This document shows, in pieces, positions 25,827 to 34,392 of a stretch of DNA of 54,184 nt (its first letter is position 1; every line of letters begins with the position of its first letter). This DNA is from Desulfobulbaceae bacterium BRH_c16a (GTDB lineage Bacteria > Desulfobacterota > Desulfobulbia > Desulfobulbales > Desulfocapsaceae), in assembly GCA_000961725.1 (NCBI GenBank), contig LADS01000037.1, forward strand, positions 1 through 54,184. Reading direction: 5' to 3'. The position numbers were made by a program, and so were the translations under genes. The notes beneath the pieces were generated by a model, which saw only the letters and a list, made by a program, of their open reading frames with translations, had not been told where the DNA came from and ran no database searches.

Positions 25827-26531
25827 CTACAAGCCGTGCTCCAGACAGATTTCCAGGACAGTGCCGATATGTGTCTCCATGGCCTGGCGCGCCCGTGGCG
25901 GATCGTGGTCGACAATGGCCGCAAGGATCTGGTCGTGCTGTCGGTCGATCAGTTCGTCGATACGCAGGGATTCCAGCACCTTGCTGTACGAGTAGGACAT
26001 AGCGTAAGTCAGGACTTCGTAGAAGCTCTTCATCAGGTGAATCTGCACCACATTTTTGCTGGCATAGGCGATATTCATGTGGAAGCTGATATCGGTGTTG
26101 ATGCGGATCTCATGTTCGATACGTTCCCTCTTCATCCGCTCGATCCCCTTGCCGATCAGCCGGATATCCTGATCGGTCGCCCTTTTTGCCGCCAGTTCGG
26201 CACTCTTTATCTCCAAAGCCATACGGATTTCCTGGATGTCGGCAATGGTATAGGTTTCGCCGTTGAGGGCCTGCAACAGCGGTCGTTTTTCGACCGCCCG
26301 CTCCTGATCGAGGACGAAGATCCCGACCCCCCGCCTGCTTTCGATCAGTCCCTGGTCGATCAACCGCTGTACGGCGGTCCGAACGGTGGGCCGCCCCACC
26401 TTGAACAGATCGGACATATCGCGTTCCGACATCAGCCGCTCTCCAGGGCCGATCTCGCCGCGGTAGATCATGTCGCGAAGCTGTTCATAGACCTGATCGG
26501 CTATATTGCGGTGCTTGACTGGTTTGAGCAT
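25827..26531 (-). CDS. GntR/FadR-family transcriptional regulator
   Basis: A 234-residue repressor-type protein. The N-terminal winged helix is seen in VYEQLRDMIYRGEIGPGERL, MSERDMSDLFKVGRPTVRTAV and GVGIFV. The C-terminal all-helical FCD ligand domain carries the metal-binding pattern (EIRMALE, D..FHMNIAYAS, and a final ETHIGTV histidine). This is the LldR/PdhR/FadR subgroup, which commonly senses lactate, pyruvate or related acids. The ATG at 26531 follows GGAG by 8 bases. It is divergent from the 2-hydroxyacid island and very likely controls it through the operator at 26616-26628. Confidence 0.94.
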   Translation of the reverse strand: MLKPVKHRNIADQVYEQLRDMIYRGEIGPGERLMSERDMSDLFKVGRPTVRTAVQRLIDQGLIESRRGVGIFVLDQERAVEKRPLLQALNGETYTIADIQEIRMALEIKSAELAAKRATDQDIRLIGKGIERMKRERIEHEIRINTDISFHMNIAYASKNVVQIHLMKSFYEVLTYAMSYSYSKVLESLRIDELIDRQHDQILAAIVDHDPPRARQAMETHIGTVLEICLEHGL

Positions 26532-26615
26532 GCATCGATCTCCAAATGGTGAAGTAACTGGAATCCCAATATACACTTTCGATCCCACCCCGTACAGCCA
26601 AAAGCTGACACTAAA

Positions 26616-26628
26616 GTGGTATTACCAC
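26616..26628. promoter_or_regulatory. GntR/FadR-type operator
   Basis: The perfect palindrome GTGGTATTACCAC matches the TGGTNNNACCA core used by LldR, PdhR and relatives. It lies 85 bp from the regulator start and 170 bp from the larA-like start, between the divergent genes, so it could govern both. Confidence 0.75.
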
Positions 26629-26798
26629 ATCTCCAGCATAAAATAAACTGTCATTTTTTTAATCATTACACATTTCTATAAAAATATATTATACCCATAA
26701 TAAATAACTGTTGCATTAGATTTTTTTTACATGTAATTCTCTTGTAACGAATTGGCAAGATATGTGTACCACTGCAACTCCAGGAGGTCAAAACCACC

Positions 26799-28136
26799 AT
26801 GGTTCAGCAAAGTATGCCACCCAGTAAGTCAATCGCCTTCGTCCGATCCTTGAACGGCCTTGTCCTCTTTTCGCTCCCCGCCGCCTGGCAGGTCCTGACC
26901 CTGGCCGATTTTCAAGACTCAGCCGTCCCGGCCGATGCCGAACCCCTGGCCATCCAGGCCCTGCAAGCGCCCTTGGGTGCACCCGCTCTCGAGGCGCGAC
27001 TTACTGCCGACAACACCGTCTGCATCCTGATTGAGGACCTGACCAGGAGTTCGCCGAAAAAAACCGTCCTTAAGGTGGTTCTCGATACCCTCAAACGGAT
27101 CGGCATCCCGGCCGGCAATATCTCGGTGGTTATCGCCCTCGGCACCCACCGGCCGCTGTCCAGCGAGGAACTTGCCGGCGCCTTCGGGACAGAGGTGACT
27201 GCCGAATATCATTTTTTCAATCACGACTGCCATGCCGCCGACCTCGTACCTATAGGCCGACTGTCCGGCGGCGCCGAGGTCAAGATCAACCGCCTGGCCC
27301 ATGCCGCCGATTTCCGTATCGGCATCGGCTCGATCTTCCCCCACCCTCTCAACGGCTTCGGTGGCGGCGGCAAGATCCTCTTTCCCGGGGTGGCCGACTT
27401 CCAGTCGATCTTTGCGCACCATCTGTGTCACAGCTTTCGCGGTAATTCCTCCCTGGGAGTCCTGGCCGGCAACGAATTCCACGACGAGGTCACCGCCATG
27501 GCCCTCGCCGGCCGGCTCGACTTCATCGTCAACAGCGTCCTTGACCACAATGATCGGCTGCACCAGGTAGTCGCCGGCGATCCGGTGATCGCCCACCGTG
27601 CCGGGGCAGCGATCTGCCGGGCCATCATTTCCCACGAGTTTCAAGGCAAGGCCGATGTCACCATCATCTCGGCCTTCCCCTATTCTGAAGGCCCGCAGAT
27701 CATGAAACCCCTTGCTCCGGCGGAGATGATCACCCGAAAGGGCGGCACGGTCATCCTCTGTGCCGATTGCCGGACACCGCTGCCGGAATCCTATTTCGCC
27801 GCCTGCGAGAGCTTCAGGGCAAAGTACGGCCCGCACCTGCGCCGGGCGGTGCTCGACCATTTCGCAGCCAATCGCCCGATCATGGAGGGTGCACCGCCGG
27901 AGCTCAACATGTCGATGGCCCAGGTTATGCTCGGCCAGAATGATTTTAACATCATCCTGGTGACAGATGATATACCGCCAGGTCAAGTTGCCCGTCTTGG
28001 CTTTACCCATGCGGCTAACCTGCACGATAGTCTTCTGCTTGCAGCAGAACACCAAGCCAGTCCAACGGTCAATGTCGTCCCGGCAGGTGGCGTTATCTTG
28101 CCGGTTATCAGCAAAATTTCACCTCTATCTGGTTGA
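26799..28136 (+). CDS. LarA-family nickel-dependent 2-hydroxyacid racemase
   Basis: A 445-residue protein of the lactate racemase (LarA) family, which interconverts D and L 2-hydroxyacids with a nickel-pincer nucleotide. Visible motifs are EDLTRSSP (Arg), ALGTHRPLSSEEL (His), the FNHDCHAADL histidine, and the cofactor block HPLNGFGGGGKILFPGVAD with the Lys that would carry the pincer. It is cytoplasmic. No larB, larC or larE cofactor gene is nearby, so the cofactor must be made elsewhere. AGGAGG precedes the ATG by 11 bases. LarA homologues are known to act on other 2-hydroxyacids, including aryl-lactates, so the substrate here is open. It is first in the catabolic island. Confidence 0.88.
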   Translation: MVQQSMPPSKSIAFVRSLNGLVLFSLPAAWQVLTLADFQDSAVPADAEPLAIQALQAPLGAPALEARLTADNTVCILIEDLTRSSPKKTVLKVVLDTLKRIGIPAGNISVVIALGTHRPLSSEELAGAFGTEVTAEYHFFNHDCHAADLVPIGRLSGGAEVKINRLAHAADFRIGIGSIFPHPLNGFGGGGKILFPGVADFQSIFAHHLCHSFRGNSSLGVLAGNEFHDEVTAMALAGRLDFIVNSVLDHNDRLHQVVAGDPVIAHRAGAAICRAIISHEFQGKADVTIISAFPYSEGPQIMKPLAPAEMITRKGGTVILCADCRTPLPESYFAACESFRAKYGPHLRRAVLDHFAANRPIMEGAPPELNMSMAQVMLGQNDFNIILVTDDIPPGQVARLGFTHAANLHDSLLLAAEHQASPTVNVVPAGGVILPVISKISPLSG

Positions 28137-28331
28137 GATGGCGGCGAGCAGCATCTCACGGAACTCCTGGTGGTCACAGCCGGGAGATATAGCTGAGTTG
28201 AGGAGCTTGCCTGCTCAAACGAAACTTATGCCCTTGCGGTATAGGATGGAACTCTCCAGGTTGTTCCCTCATGAACGCTGGAGAAAAATTACCCCGGCAC
28301 CCCGGGAAAACCTTTTTAAAGAGGGAGAAAA

Positions 28332-29369
28332 ATGAAAAAGCTAGCTTCAATCGTTGTGGCCTGTTGTGTCCTTTTTGGTGCCGAGGGTCCGGCCGAAGCC
28401 AAGATGAATCTCAAATACGGCTTCATTGCCCCGCCGACCCATCCCGAGGTCATTGCTGGTCAAGCATTCGCTGACTACGTCAAGGAGAAAACCAATGGCG
28501 AGATCACCATTGATATCTTCCCCCTTGGCCAGTTGGGTGGTGAACGTTCCATGGTCGAACAGATCCAAAGCGGTACCCTGGACATGATGGACTGCACCAC
28601 GGCGGTGCTCTCCAACTTCGTCCCCCAGGTCGCCCTCTTTGACCTGCCGTTCCTCTGGCCAACCCGTGAGGTCGCGTACTCGGTGCTCGGTGATGCGGAA
28701 TTCTTTAAGATCTTTACCGATATCTTTCCGCAGAAAGGCATGGTGGCCATTGGCTATGGCGAAAACGAGATGCGCGACCTGACCAATATGAAAAGGGAAG
28801 TCAGGACACCTGCGGACCTCAAGGGTATGAAAATCAGAGTCATGGAAGCACCGATCTATCTGGAAACCTGGAAACAGTTGGGGGCGAGTCCGGTGCCCAT
28901 GCCGTTCCCCGAAGTGTATAATGCTTTGCAGCAAGGGGTAATTGACGCCCAGGAAAATCCCCTCCTTACCTCGGCCCTGATGAAGTTTACCGAGGTTTGT
29001 CCCTACGCCACCGTTACCAACTACTCCCTGACGGAATTATTCCATTTGGTCAATATCGATCTATGGAACAAACTCACCAAGGAACAGCAGCAAATCTTCC
29101 GTGACGGTGCGGAAATGAAGATCAAGATGAACCGGGATGGCAGCAAAAAGATGATTGTCGATATCATGGCCAAGCTTGAGTCTGAGGGAAAAGTGAAAGT
29201 CACTCACCTGACCAAAGAGGAGCGCAACGCCTTCTACCAGGCTGTCCAGCCTGTCTTTGGCACATTCGATAAGCAAGTGGGCAACATCCCGAACAAACCG
29301 GAATATGGACGTTTTGCCGGCATGAGCTACCTTAAGATGATGCAAGAGAAAATTAAACAATACGAGTAA
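28332..29369 (+). CDS. dctP: TRAP transporter substrate-binding protein
   Basis: A 345-residue periplasmic DctP/SiaP-type binding protein with a signal peptide (cut near residue 23, AEA). The family pattern is clear: TNGEITIDIFPLGQLGGERSM, the carboxylate-binding Arg in LKGMKIRVMEAPIY, PVPMPFPEVYNALQQGVIDAQENP. Such proteins bind carboxylic acids, often 2-hydroxy or 2-oxo acids. It leads the dctP-dctQ-dctM set and follows the larA-like gene after 195 bp. Confidence 0.95.
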   Translation: MKKLASIVVACCVLFGAEGPAEAKMNLKYGFIAPPTHPEVIAGQAFADYVKEKTNGEITIDIFPLGQLGGERSMVEQIQSGTLDMMDCTTAVLSNFVPQVALFDLPFLWPTREVAYSVLGDAEFFKIFTDIFPQKGMVAIGYGENEMRDLTNMKREVRTPADLKGMKIRVMEAPIYLETWKQLGASPVPMPFPEVYNALQQGVIDAQENPLLTSALMKFTEVCPYATVTNYSLTELFHLVNIDLWNKLTKEQQQIFRDGAEMKIKMNRDGSKKMIVDIMAKLESEGKVKVTHLTKEERNAFYQAVQPVFGTFDKQVGNIPNKPEYGRFAGMSYLKMMQEKIKQYE

Positions 29370-29504
29370 AAGCGAGAAAGGAGACCGGCTGTGGTTCGAC
29401 ATGACTGTGTCGAAACACGGCCGGCTCCAGCCGTTTCGTTCCCTCGCACCACGATACAAACCTTGATTATCTCATTTAATGCGAATTCGACAGCGAGACA
29501 GGAC

Positions 29505-30026
29505 ATGAAGAAAATCATTAATTTTTTCAACAAAGCAGAAGAGGTAGTCATCGGCTACGCCCTGCTGCTGATTGCCTTTATCACTACACTCCAGGTCGTA
29601 CTTCGCTACGCCTTCAGCATCTCCTTGGACTGGGTGGACGAGGGCTCCCGCTATATGACCATTCTCATCACCTTTGTTGGGGCGGGAGTATGTATCCGTT
29701 ACAACGCACATTTTGGCATGGATGCCCTGGTGCAGTATGTACAGCCACGATACAAGCACCTGCTGCGGGCCCTGGCGATGTTTATTTCCTCCTTCGTCAT
29801 GGGAGTCACCTGTTACTTCAGCTGGATCCAAATCGCCAAACTGCATAAATTCGGGGCCACCACCCCGGTACTCCAGCTGCCGATGTATGTCCCCTATCTG
29901 CCCATCGGTATTTTTACCGTCATTATCGCCCTCCGCTTTTTCGGGCAAGGCTGCAAGCACCTTGGCGCATTGGCCGGCAAGAAAAGCAATGAAATAGACA
30001 CCAAGGAGGATCGTCGCAAATGCTGA
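29505..30026 (+). CDS. dctQ: TRAP transporter small permease
   Basis: A 173-residue inner-membrane protein with four predicted segments, the DctQ layout. Hallmarks are LQVVLRYAFSISLDWVDEGSRYM and the following FVGAGVCIRYNAHFGMDAL. The start MKKIINFFNKAEE at 29505 fits the family; the frame is open upstream to 29391 without family-like sequence. It overlaps dctM by 7 bp, indicating translational coupling. Confidence 0.93.
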   Translation: MKKIINFFNKAEEVVIGYALLLIAFITTLQVVLRYAFSISLDWVDEGSRYMTILITFVGAGVCIRYNAHFGMDALVQYVQPRYKHLLRALAMFISSFVMGVTCYFSWIQIAKLHKFGATTPVLQLPMYVPYLPIGIFTVIIALRFFGQGCKHLGALAGKKSNEIDTKEDRRKC

Positions 30027-31291
30027 TCTTCATGGCTGTCCTTTTTATCGCTCTGCTGGTGATCTCCACCCCCGTCGCCATTGTCCTGCTTGGAGTAACG
30101 ACCGCCACGGTGCACTTTTTTCTCCCCGTACCCTTGCAGGCCATGGTGCAGCAGCTTTTTAACGGCATGGACAATTTTATCCTCCTGTCCATTCCCTTTT
30201 TTATCCTTTCCGGTACTCTCATGGCCCGGGGCTCAATCTCCAAAAAACTGGTGGGGGTTATGCAGATCCTCGTCGGCCATCTGCCCGGTGGCATGGCCAT
30301 CGCCTCGATCCTTGCCTGTATTTTTTTTGCGGCGATCTCCGGCTCGAGCCCGGCAACGGTCATTGCCATCGGTTCGATCATGATCCCGGCCCTGATCAAA
30401 CACGGCTATGACGAGGATTTCAGTGTCGGCCTGCTGACCGCTACCGGATCGCTCGGCATCCTCCTTCCGCCGTCCATCCCCATGGTGCTGTATGCCCTGG
30501 TCATGAACGTTTCGGTGGGCCAGCTCTTCATGGCCGGTATCATGCCCGGGATTATGATCGGCACCATTCTCATCATCTATTCATTCATCCTCGCTAAAAA
30601 GCATAACTGGAAAACGGTCACAAACTATGCTCCCGGCGAAAAATGGCAGCATATAAAAAGCGCCTCCTGGGGGATTGCCATGCCGGTGATTATCCTCGGC
30701 GGCATCTATTCAGGCATCTTCACTCCCACCGAGGCTGCAGCAGTATCGGTAGTTTATGCCCTTTTTGTAGAGTTTTTTATCTATAAGGACATGAACATGA
30801 AAAAACTCAATCAGGTGCTCAAGGAAACGGTCACCCTTTCCTCAGCCCTGCTCTTTATTATTGCCTGCGCCATGACCTTTATCTGGCTGCTGACTCGCGA
30901 GAGACTGCCGGTAATCGCCGCCGACTTTATCATTTCCCATATCGACAACAAGTATGTGTTCCTCCTGGTCGTTAACATCTTTCTCCTCCTGGTTGGTTGC
31001 GTCATGGACATCGTCTCGGCGGTGGTCATCATCTCGCCGATTCTGCTGATTGCCCTGCAACAATACGATATCGATCTGATTCACTTCGGCATCATGATGA
31101 TCGTCAACATCGAATTCGGCTTCCTGACCTTTCCCTTTGGCCTCAACCTCTTCGTCGCCATGGGGATTACCGGCAAGTCGCTGACCCAAATCGGAAGGGC
31201 AGTTTTGCCTTTCCTCGGCCTGCTCCTGATCGGTTTGATGCTGGTTACCTATATTCCCTCGGTTTCCCTGTGGTTGACCCGAGTGCTGTAG
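30020..31291 (+). CDS. dctM: TRAP transporter large permease
   Basis: A 423-residue inner-membrane protein with about a dozen hydrophobic segments. DctM signatures include the two related motifs GSSPATVIAIGSIMIPAL and the ILLPPSIPMVLYALV segment, and later FTPTEAAAVSVVYA and MDIVSAVVIISPIL. It forms the sodium-driven transport channel with DctQ. It is followed 36 bp downstream by the dehydrogenase gene, so uptake and oxidation are probably co-transcribed. Confidence 0.95.
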   Translation: MLIFMAVLFIALLVISTPVAIVLLGVTTATVHFFLPVPLQAMVQQLFNGMDNFILLSIPFFILSGTLMARGSISKKLVGVMQILVGHLPGGMAIASILACIFFAAISGSSPATVIAIGSIMIPALIKHGYDEDFSVGLLTATGSLGILLPPSIPMVLYALVMNVSVGQLFMAGIMPGIMIGTILIIYSFILAKKHNWKTVTNYAPGEKWQHIKSASWGIAMPVIILGGIYSGIFTPTEAAAVSVVYALFVEFFIYKDMNMKKLNQVLKETVTLSSALLFIIACAMTFIWLLTRERLPVIAADFIISHIDNKYVFLLVVNIFLLLVGCVMDIVSAVVIISPILLIALQQYDIDLIHFGIMMIVNIEFGFLTFPFGLNLFVAMGITGKSLTQIGRAVLPFLGLLLIGLMLVTYIPSVSLWLTRVL

Positions 31292-31327
31292 CCCAAAAAT
31301 GAAAATGCCGATAAGGCCGATGAGACA

Positions 31328-34270
31328 ATGAACACAAAAATTAAAGAATCCGCCGGTAATGCTGCGACAACTGCAATGATTAAAGAGTTGCGGGCATCCA
31401 TAAAGGGTGAAGTGCGGGTTGACAGGCTGAGCCTGCAGCTGTACAGCACCGACGCTTCGGATTTCCGCAAAGAACCGATTGCTGTCGTCATTCCCCGGCA
31501 TATCGCCGATGTTCGGGCGGCGGTGGCGATTGCCGGACGGCACGGTATCCCGGTTATTCCCCGGGGCGGCGGCTCCAGCGTCTCCGGGCAGACGGTGGGC
31601 CTTGGATTGGTTCTCGATCTCTCCAAATACCTTAACAAGGTCGTGCAGATAAACGTCACTGAACGATGGGTCGAGGTTGAGGCAGGGGTCGTCCTTGATG
31701 TCCTGAACGGCATCCTTGCCGGTCATGGATTGATGGTCGGGCCGGACCCGTCCTCCAGCGCAGTCGCTACCATAGGCGGCATGGCCGGCAACAACTCCAC
31801 CGGTTCGCATTCCTTTATCTACGGGATGACCGCCGACCATGTTCTGGCCCTGGAGGTTGTCCTCGCCGACGGCTCGCTTGCCCGCTTCGACGATAAAAGC
31901 AAGGAAGAGGTCGCCAGGCTCTCCGGCGAAAATACTCTGGAAGGATCGATCTATCGAACGATCCCGGGACTCATCGCCGACTACGCAGCCGACATCCGGA
32001 GCGGCTTCCCAAATACCTGGCGCAACGTCGCCGGTTACGGCCTGAATCGCCTCCTGGATCAAAAGGAGGCGAATAAACCCTTAAATCTTGCACCGCTGAT
32101 CGTAGGCAGCGAGGGTACACTTGCCACCATTACCAAGGTGAAGCTCGGCCTGGTCGAACGTCCCACAGCAGTTCGCCTGGCTATTCCCCACTTCACCGAT
32201 CTGGAAGTCGCCCTGCGCTCGGTGCCTCTCATTCTCCAACACGGGGTGGCGGCGGTTGAACTGATGACCGCCCCAACCCTGAAGCTGGCCGGCGATCACC
32301 CAATCATCGGCCCTCGGTTGCGCCGCTTTGTTAAAGATCTGCCGGGTGCCATTCTTATCGTCGAATTTTCCGGAAATAACCAGGAGGAGTTGGCCGAGCA
32401 AGCGCAAAAGTTGGAAATACGGCTGCGCAGCGAAGGCCTGACCGACTACCTTAGCCACTGCACGACACCTGAGCAAATTGGCGGTGTCTGGGGCATCCGC
32501 AAGGCGATTTTCGGTCTTATCATGAGTAAGCCCGGCGATGATAAACGGGTTTGGGTTATCGACGATGCCAGCGTTCCTGTCGAAGAGATGACCGGCTATA
32601 CCCGGGACGTGGTTAAGGCTGGGCGTAAATTCGGTATGGAAATAAACTTTGATGCCCATGCTTCAGCTGGTTGCCTGCATATGGGGCTTGACATTAACCT
32701 GCGGACACCGGAGGGGCTGCGGACCATGGAACTCTTGTGCAAGGAGATCATGACCATCGCCATTGCCCATGGCGGATCGACCACCGGTGAACATGGCGAA
32801 GGGCTTGCCCGAAGTTACTTCAACAAACAATTGTATGGCCCGCGCCTGCATCAGGCCTTCGGAGAGGTCAAGGCGATCTTCGACCCCACCACTCTCCTCA
32901 ACCCCGGTAAGGTGGTTGGAGATGTCATCGCCCCCTGGGACACCGGATGGCTGAAATATACACCAGACTACCGCACTCCCTATGCTCCGGAACAGACCCA
33001 TCTCAATTTTTCCGACTATGGCGGTTTTGCCGGGCTGGTGGAAATGTGCAATGGCCAGGGGATCTGCAGATCTCAGGTATCGGGAACAATGTGTCCCTCA
33101 TACCGGGTGACTCACGACGAAAAGGACACCACCCGCGGCCGGGCCAATATTCTGAGGGCGGCAATCACCGGACTGCTCGGCCCGGAAGGGTTGACATCTC
33201 CCGAGGTCTATGATGCCCTGGACCTCTGCCTGGCCTGTAAGGCCTGCCGCAACGAGTGCTCAACCCGTGTCGACATGGCAAAACTCAAATATGAGTTTCT
33301 TGCCATTTACCAGAAAAAACATGGAATTCCCCTGCGCAGCCGAATTATAGGCCATATGGCCGATTCGTCCCGGCTGGCCGCCAAGATGCCGTCGCTTGCC
33401 AACCGCCTCTACACAAGCAAGAGCTTTAAAAAGCTGCTTGATCGTACGGTCGGTTTCGATGAGCGTCGGGAACTGCCGTCGCTTGCCCTGCAAACCTTCG
33501 ACCAGTGGTTTAAGAAAGAGTATCGACAACCTCCGGCATCGCGCGGACCGGTTCTACTTTGGGATGATTGCTATCTCACCTACAACCGGCCGGAGCTTGG
33601 TCGGGCCGCCGTGAAGGTTCTTGCGGCCATGGGTTATCAGGTATTCTGTCAGGATGGACGCAGCTGCTGCGGACGGCCGATGATCTCCAAGGGCCTCCTG
33701 GCAGATGCCGCAAAGCTGGCCAGGCGCAACGTGGCCCTGCTGGTCGAGCACGCCCGTCGGGGAACGCCGATTATCGGTGTTGAGCCAAGCTGTATTGCCT
33801 GTTTTCGTGACGAATACTCGGACCTGCTGCGAACTGATGACGCGAGCCTGGTAGCGGAATCAAGCTTTTTCTTTGAAGAGTTCGTGACCCGACCGGAAAA
33901 CCTGGAGACTTTGCGTGGTGCTTTTGCCAGCAACCCTCAAGATCGCAGAATTCTGGTTCACAGCCATTGCTACCAGAAATCAATGGGCACTGCGCCGAAT
34001 GTTTTAGCCATGCTGGGGCTCATCCCCGGGGCAATAGTTGAGGAGATCCCCAGCGGTTGCTGCGGGATGGCCGGGGCATTCGGCTACGAGAAGGAGCATT
34101 ACGAAGTATCGATGGCGATAGGTGAACAGATTCTCTTTCCGGCGATCCGCACCGCGGGTGAGACGGCTACCATCGTCGCCGCCGGTACATCATGCCGGGA
34201 ACAGATCAAGGACGGCACCGGCCGGCGGGCGCTGCACCCTATCGAGGTCCTGGCCGGAGCACTGGCCTGA
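31328..34270 (+). CDS. FAD/Fe-S D-lactate (D-2-hydroxyacid) dehydrogenase, GlcD-GlcF fusion type
   Basis: A 980-residue fused oxidoreductase. Residues ~45-270 form the FAD-binding PCMH domain (VIPRGGGSSVSGQ, PSSSAVATIGGMAGNNSTGSH). The FAD-oxidase C-terminal domain follows, with the substrate-side GSTTGEHGEG. Then come two Fe-S cluster motifs (CNGQGICRSQVSGTMCPSY and CLACKACRNECSTRVD) and two CCG domains (SCCGRPMISKG and SGCCGMAGAFG). This is the D-lactate dehydrogenase layout of sulfate reducers. It oxidises a D-2-hydroxyacid to a 2-oxoacid and passes electrons to the membrane pool or Fe-S partners. With the racemase next door both isomers could be used. Confidence 0.94.
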   Translation: MNTKIKESAGNAATTAMIKELRASIKGEVRVDRLSLQLYSTDASDFRKEPIAVVIPRHIADVRAAVAIAGRHGIPVIPRGGGSSVSGQTVGLGLVLDLSKYLNKVVQINVTERWVEVEAGVVLDVLNGILAGHGLMVGPDPSSSAVATIGGMAGNNSTGSHSFIYGMTADHVLALEVVLADGSLARFDDKSKEEVARLSGENTLEGSIYRTIPGLIADYAADIRSGFPNTWRNVAGYGLNRLLDQKEANKPLNLAPLIVGSEGTLATITKVKLGLVERPTAVRLAIPHFTDLEVALRSVPLILQHGVAAVELMTAPTLKLAGDHPIIGPRLRRFVKDLPGAILIVEFSGNNQEELAEQAQKLEIRLRSEGLTDYLSHCTTPEQIGGVWGIRKAIFGLIMSKPGDDKRVWVIDDASVPVEEMTGYTRDVVKAGRKFGMEINFDAHASAGCLHMGLDINLRTPEGLRTMELLCKEIMTIAIAHGGSTTGEHGEGLARSYFNKQLYGPRLHQAFGEVKAIFDPTTLLNPGKVVGDVIAPWDTGWLKYTPDYRTPYAPEQTHLNFSDYGGFAGLVEMCNGQGICRSQVSGTMCPSYRVTHDEKDTTRGRANILRAAITGLLGPEGLTSPEVYDALDLCLACKACRNECSTRVDMAKLKYEFLAIYQKKHGIPLRSRIIGHMADSSRLAAKMPSLANRLYTSKSFKKLLDRTVGFDERRELPSLALQTFDQWFKKEYRQPPASRGPVLLWDDCYLTYNRPELGRAAVKVLAAMGYQVFCQDGRSCCGRPMISKGLLADAAKLARRNVALLVEHARRGTPIIGVEPSCIACFRDEYSDLLRTDDASLVAESSFFFEEFVTRPENLETLRGAFASNPQDRRILVHSHCYQKSMGTAPNVLAMLGLIPGAIVEEIPSGCCGMAGAFGYEKEHYEVSMAIGEQILFPAIRTAGETATIVAAGTSCREQIKDGTGRRALHPIEVLAGALA

Positions 34271-34392
34271 AGGGAAAAACAGAAAACTCACTTTTCGACC
34301 ATGAAGCGTCACATTTGCTCAAATCATTAATATTGAATGAAATACTTAAAGGGAATTCCCGAATGAACCGTATATCGACAGGAGAACGGACC

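Noticed and set aside
26741..26798. Possible sigma-54 promoter before the larA-like gene (TTGGCA...)
   Set aside because: The -12 part does not match TTGC at the needed spacing.
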